The translations under genes were made by a program, and so were the position numbers. A stretch of DNA of 64,000 nt from CBDBLK01 sp965243145. GTDB lineage: Bacteria; Bdellovibrionota; Bacteriovoracia; Bacteriovoracales; Bacteriovoracaceae. Under the pieces are notes generated by a model. That model was not told the DNA's origin and made no database searches. It saw nothing but the letters and a program-made list of their open reading frames with translations. Positions 60,683 to 64,000 of this stretch are shown in pieces (position 1 is the first letter of the stretch; every line of letters begins with the position of its first letter). The stretch spans positions 1,922,001-1,986,000 of the forward strand of contig CBDEUB010000002.1 in the NCBI GenBank assembly GCA_965243145.1, read 5' to 3'.

Positions 60683-62614
60683 ATGGGAAAAATTATTGGA
60701 ATTGACTTGGGAACGACAAACTCTTGTGTTGCCGTCCTGGAAAATGGCAAGGCCAAAGTGATTCAAAATACTGAAGGCCACAATACGACTCCCTCTGTAG
60801 TTGCTTTTGGCAAAGGGGGAGAAACTTTGGTGGGACAAGTGGCCAAGCGGCAAGCGGTGACCAATCCCAAAAAAACGCTTTACGGGATCAAACGGCTCAT
60901 CGGGCGCAAACTCGATTCTGCGGAGGCCAAAAAATTTGCCGAAATGGCCCCTTTTAAAGTTTTTGCCAACAAAAATGGCGATGCCTGGGTGGAGGGCGAC
61001 GACAAAAAGATGGCCCCTCAAGAAATTTCCGCCAAGGTTTTGCAGAAAATGAAGCAGGCGGCGGAGGATTTTTTAGGCACTGCGGTTTCCGAGGCGGTGA
61101 TCACCGTCCCGGCCTATTTTAACGATGCTCAAAGACAGGCCACCAAGGACGCCGGCCGCATTGCCGGACTTGAAGTCAAACGCATCGTCAACGAGCCGAC
61201 CGCTGCCGCTTTGGCCTACGGAATGGAAAACAAGCAGGATAAAAATATCGCCGTTTTTGATTTGGGCGGGGGAACTTTTGACATTTCCATTCTTGAAATT
61301 ACCGGAGATGGAGTTTTTGAAGTTAAGGCCACCAACGGGGATACCTTTTTGGGTGGTGAAAACTTCGATGAAGAGATTATCAATTGGATGGTGAGCGAGT
61401 TTAAGGCCTTGGAAGGAGTTGACTTGAGTCAAGATTCCATGGCCCAGCAACGGCTCAAGGAGGCGGCGGAAAAGGCCAAGCACGACCTTTCTTCGGTCAC
61501 TTCCCACGAGATCAATATCCCCTTTGTCACCGCCGATGCCAGTGGCCCCAAACACCTCAACTTGACACTTTCCAGGGCCAAGTTTGAAGGCCTGATTGAA
61601 AAGCATGTTCAGGCCTTAGACAAACCTTGCGAGACATGTATTCAAGATTCAGGACTTTCCAAAAACGAAATACACGAAGTGATTTTGGTCGGGGGTTCAA
61701 CCCGCATCCCGGCGGTTCAGGAGAGAGTGAAGGCCATTTTTGGCAAGGAACCCTCTAAAGGAGTCAATCCAGATGAAGTTGTGGCCTGTGGTGCGGCCAT
61801 TCAGGGAGGTGTTTTAGCGGGCGATGTGAAGGATGTTTTACTGCTCGATGTGACACCGTTGTCTCTGGGAATTGAAACTTTGGGAGGAGTTTTGACCAGA
61901 ATTATCGACAAGAATACCACCATTCCCACCAAGAAATCCCAAACTTTTTCCACCGCCGCTGACAACCAACCGGCGGTGAGTATTCATGTTCTCCAGGGCG
62001 AGAGGGAGTTTGCCAGGGATAACAAAACTTTGGGTAAATTTGATCTGACGGGCATTGCTCCGGCACCCCGCGGGGTTCCCCAAATTGAAGTGACCTTTGA
62101 TATTGATGCCAACGGGATCGTCAATGTTTCGGCAGTTGACAAGGCCACGGGCAAGTCTCAAGAAATTAAAATTACTGCGGGTTCAGGCCTTAGCGAAGAG
62201 GAAATTGAAAAGATGGTCAAGGAGGCCGAACTCCATCGGGCAGATGATCAGAAGAAAAGGGAAGTTGTGGATACGCGCAACGAACTCGACGCCATGGTGT
62301 TGATGGCGGAAAAAAGTTTGAAAGAGGGAGAGGGCAAAATCTCGGAGGCCTCCAAGAGCGAACTCAACGAAGCATTGGCGGAGGCCAAAAGCAAACAAAC
62401 TTCCGAAAATATTGACGAACTCAAGGCCGCCAAGGAACGCCTGCAAAATGTTGCCCACAAAGTTTCTACGGAGATTTACAGTCAACAATCGGCCTCCCAG
62501 TCCTCTCCATCCGGTGCTCAGGCCGATCAGGCCCAGGGAGAGGCGGCCAGTGCCCAGGGAAAAGACAAAAAAGATAAGGAAGATATTGTGGATGCCGACT
62601 ACAAAGAAGTTTAG
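60683..62614 (+). CDS. dnaK: chaperone DnaK (Hsp70)
   Basis: DnaK is the ATP-driven Hsp70 that folds and rescues proteins with DnaJ and GrpE. The 643-residue protein has the N-terminal I-I-G-I-D-L-G-T-T-N-S-C phosphate loop, the V-F-D-L-G-G-G-T-F-D-I-S and L-V-G-G-S-T-R-I-P blocks, the linker D-V-L-L-L-D-V-T-P-L-S-L, and the end E-D-I-V-D-A-D-Y-K-E-V. Length is normal. It follows grpE by 44 nt. Confidence 0.98.
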   Translation: MGKIIGIDLGTTNSCVAVLENGKAKVIQNTEGHNTTPSVVAFGKGGETLVGQVAKRQAVTNPKKTLYGIKRLIGRKLDSAEAKKFAEMAPFKVFANKNGDAWVEGDDKKMAPQEISAKVLQKMKQAAEDFLGTAVSEAVITVPAYFNDAQRQATKDAGRIAGLEVKRIVNEPTAAALAYGMENKQDKNIAVFDLGGGTFDISILEITGDGVFEVKATNGDTFLGGENFDEEIINWMVSEFKALEGVDLSQDSMAQQRLKEAAEKAKHDLSSVTSHEINIPFVTADASGPKHLNLTLSRAKFEGLIEKHVQALDKPCETCIQDSGLSKNEIHEVILVGGSTRIPAVQERVKAIFGKEPSKGVNPDEVVACGAAIQGGVLAGDVKDVLLLDVTPLSLGIETLGGVLTRIIDKNTTIPTKKSQTFSTAADNQPAVSIHVLQGEREFARDNKTLGKFDLTGIAPAPRGVPQIEVTFDIDANGIVNVSAVDKATGKSQEIKITAGSGLSEEEIEKMVKEAELHRADDQKKREVVDTRNELDAMVLMAEKSLKEGEGKISEASKSELNEALAEAKSKQTSENIDELKAAKERLQNVAHKVSTEIYSQQSASQSSPSGAQADQAQGEAASAQGKDKKDKEDIVDADYKEV

Positions 62615-62638
62615 AATGGAAAAGGAAGAGGCCTATTT

Positions 62639-63760
62639 TTGAGCAAGCGAGATTATTACGAAGTTTTAGGCGTTGAGCGCGGGGCCTCAGGCGATGCCAT
62701 CAAAAAGGCCTATCGCAAGTTGGCCATGCAGTATCACCCCGATCGGAATCCCGGAGACAAACAGGCCGAAATAAAGTTTAAAGAGGCCTCGGTTGCCGCC
62801 GAAGTTCTTTTGGATACCCAGAAGCGCGCCCGCTACGACCAATTTGGCCATGCGGGAGTGGAGGGACAGGCCAGTGGCGGTTTTCAGGCCGGTGATTTCG
62901 GAGACTTGGGGGATATTTTCGGAGATATTTTCGGAGATATTTTGGGCGGGGGAAGACGCCGTAGAGGCCAACGGTCGTCGGGCAGGCCAGGTAATGACCT
63001 GCAAATCAGTTTGTCCCTTTCTTTTAAAGAGGCCGCTTTTGGCGTGGAAAAAAATCTCTCGGTCACCCATTTGTCCGAGTGTCGCGATTGCGATGGGACG
63101 GGTGCCCGGAGAGGCTCGAAACCTCAAACCTGTGGGACTTGCCAGGGGATGGGAGAGGTTCGGCGTCAACAAGGTTTTTTTACCGTGGCCACCACCTGCC
63201 CTCAATGCCATGGCGCTGGACAAGTGGTGGGCGACCCGTGCGGCAGTTGTCATGGAGAGGGGCGCAAGCGCAAGAAGACTGAGGTGGCGGTTACCGTCCC
63301 GGCGGGTATTGACGATGGCCAAAGGCTCAAATTGGCGGGGCGAGGGGATGCCGGAACCAGTGGAGCACCCAGCGGCGACCTCTTCGTACTTCTCGAAGTC
63401 GAAGGCCACGAACTTTTTGAACGGGATGGGTTTGACATTCATTGCACGATTCCCATTAGTTTTTCCCAGGCCGCACTGGGGTGTGAAATTGAAGTGCCCA
63501 CCCTCTCTGGCCAGGTGCAAGTTCCCATTCAGGCGGGCATCCAGTCCAACAAGAAAATACGGCTCAGAGGCAAGGGAGTGCAAAAACTGGGCGGTTATGG
63601 TATGGGGGATCAGATTTTAACCATTCATGTGGAGACTCCCAGTTCTCTGACTTCAGAGCAGAGGGAACTTTTTAAACGGTTGGCCAAATTGGAGGGCCAA
63701 GATCGTTGCAACCCAATGAGTCAAAATTTCTTTGATAAGGTTAAGGGGCTGTTTCACTAA
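62639..63760 (+). CDS. dnaJ: co-chaperone DnaJ (Hsp40)
   Basis: DnaJ brings clients to DnaK and stimulates its ATPase. The 373-residue protein has the J domain with H-P-D at residues 33-35 and a glycine-rich linker that holds a repeated G-D-I-F motif. It has four intact C-x-x-C-x-G-x-G zinc modules (residues about 148-210) and the C-terminal substrate domains. The start is TTG at 62639 (S-K-R-D-Y-Y-E-V-L-G-V). It ends the heat-shock operon. Confidence 0.96.
   Translation: MSKRDYYEVLGVERGASGDAIKKAYRKLAMQYHPDRNPGDKQAEIKFKEASVAAEVLLDTQKRARYDQFGHAGVEGQASGGFQAGDFGDLGDIFGDIFGDILGGGRRRRGQRSSGRPGNDLQISLSLSFKEAAFGVEKNLSVTHLSECRDCDGTGARRGSKPQTCGTCQGMGEVRRQQGFFTVATTCPQCHGAGQVVGDPCGSCHGEGRKRKKTEVAVTVPAGIDDGQRLKLAGRGDAGTSGAPSGDLFVLLEVEGHELFERDGFDIHCTIPISFSQAALGCEIEVPTLSGQVQVPIQAGIQSNKKIRLRGKGVQKLGGYGMGDQILTIHVETPSSLTSEQRELFKRLAKLEGQDRCNPMSQNFFDKVKGLFH
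62912..62947 (+). repeat. three 12-bp repeats in the dnaJ glycine-rich linker
   Basis: The unit GATATTTTCGGA occurs twice exactly and a third time with changes (62912-62923, 62924-62935, 62936-62947). It encodes repeats of D-I-F-G. The repeat lies in the flexible G/F region, where length variation is tolerated. Confidence 0.75.
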
Positions 63761-63823
63761 AATTTTTCAATCCCCGCCATTAAATATTGGCCGCTTGATA
63801 GGGCGGCCAGTTATGATGGATGG

Positions 63824-64000
63824 GTGCTGAATTGGAATGCGGTCAACTTCCTTTTTTTGTTTCTTTTTATAGCTTTAGAGAGCTGTAGTGGCATCGGCCT
63901 GTTGATGAGGGATCGGAAAGACCTCTACACGCCGGAATTTATGCAGAGGGTTGATGCCATCAAAAAAAATTACCACCAGGGCCAGAGGGCGGCCACACTC
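63824..64000 (+). CDS. probable lipoprotein, 3' end outside the window
   Basis: From GTG 63824 the frame is open for 59 codons to the right edge. It starts with a hydrophobic signal (F-L-F-L-F-L-F-I-A-L) ending in the Cys of A-L-E-S-C, a near-lipobox, then a charged region. GGATGG just before the GTG may be its ribosome-binding site. It follows dnaJ by 63 nt on the same strand. Function cannot be judged from the fragment. Confidence 0.6.
   Translation, partial: MLNWNAVNFLFLFLFIALESCSGIGLLMRDRKDLYTPEFMQRVDAIKKNYHQGQRAATL

Noticed and set aside
62687..63583. 298-codon ORF on - strand
   Set aside because: It is antisense to dnaJ, with composition mirroring the zinc and glycine-rich codons; no ribosome-binding site or homology features.
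1..64000. CRISPR array, prophage or insertion sequence
   Set aside because: No regularly spaced repeats, cas, integrase or transposase genes were found; the only mobile-like candidate is the non-coding 127-bp element.

Overview
The window reads as a nearly gene-saturated stretch of the chromosome of a motile, LPS-bearing Gram-negative bacterium. The sequence is AT-rich overall. The gene set and order (one fliL-fliM-fliN-fliO-fliP-fliQ-fliR-flhB-flhA-flhF-flhG-fliA run, then envelope genes, then sfsA, lptD, methylmalonyl-CoA mutase and grpE-dnaK-dnaJ) best suit the Bdellovibrionota, particularly the low-GC Bacteriovorax-like predators. That assignment is an inference from gene content; the window contains no rRNA. 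I found no tRNA, rRNA, CRISPR array, transposase or phage gene.

Positions 1-14,559 (all + strand, extremely AT-rich): the 3' part of a DUF420 membrane-protein gene, a clear sigma-70-like promoter, and the flagellar C-ring/export/placement operon ending in sigma factor fliA. A large two-TM, PAS-like, coiled-coil protein gene follows. Positions 14,546-19,341: coaE and mazG (-), then ybeY, prfB with its programmed +1 frameshift, and a Lol-type lipoprotein-release permease and ATPase. Positions 19,432-30,051: an outer-membrane biogenesis block bamA-skp-lpxD-fabZ-lpxA-(Gfo/Idh oxidoreductase)-lpxB-lpxK, then ribosomal protein S1.

Positions 30,069-46,197 are mostly - strand: dppABCDF peptide importer, sfsA, an exonuclease (+), a LysM/M23 lipoprotein, surE, a TrpF-like protein, lptD, folC, accD and a class II cyclic-nucleotide phosphodiesterase-like hydrolase. 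Positions 46,391-56,033: a STAS protein, four lineage-specific proteins, and enolase followed by meaB and methylmalonyl-CoA mutase. Positions 56,072-64,000: an M16 protease, a HemW-like radical SAM protein, the grpE-dnaK-dnaJ heat-shock operon behind a sigma-32-like promoter, and a truncated lipoprotein gene at the right edge.

The signals I find most worth following are: a large excess of the tetranucleotide GGCC over the whole window, including between genes; an FlhF whose GTPase motifs are degraded while FlhG's are intact; a 127-bp structured inverted-repeat element upstream of the TrpF-like gene; an lptD with no ordinary start codon near its signal peptide; a hairpin touching the start codon of the M23 gene; and a strong rise in GC from the flagellar genes to the chaperone genes.
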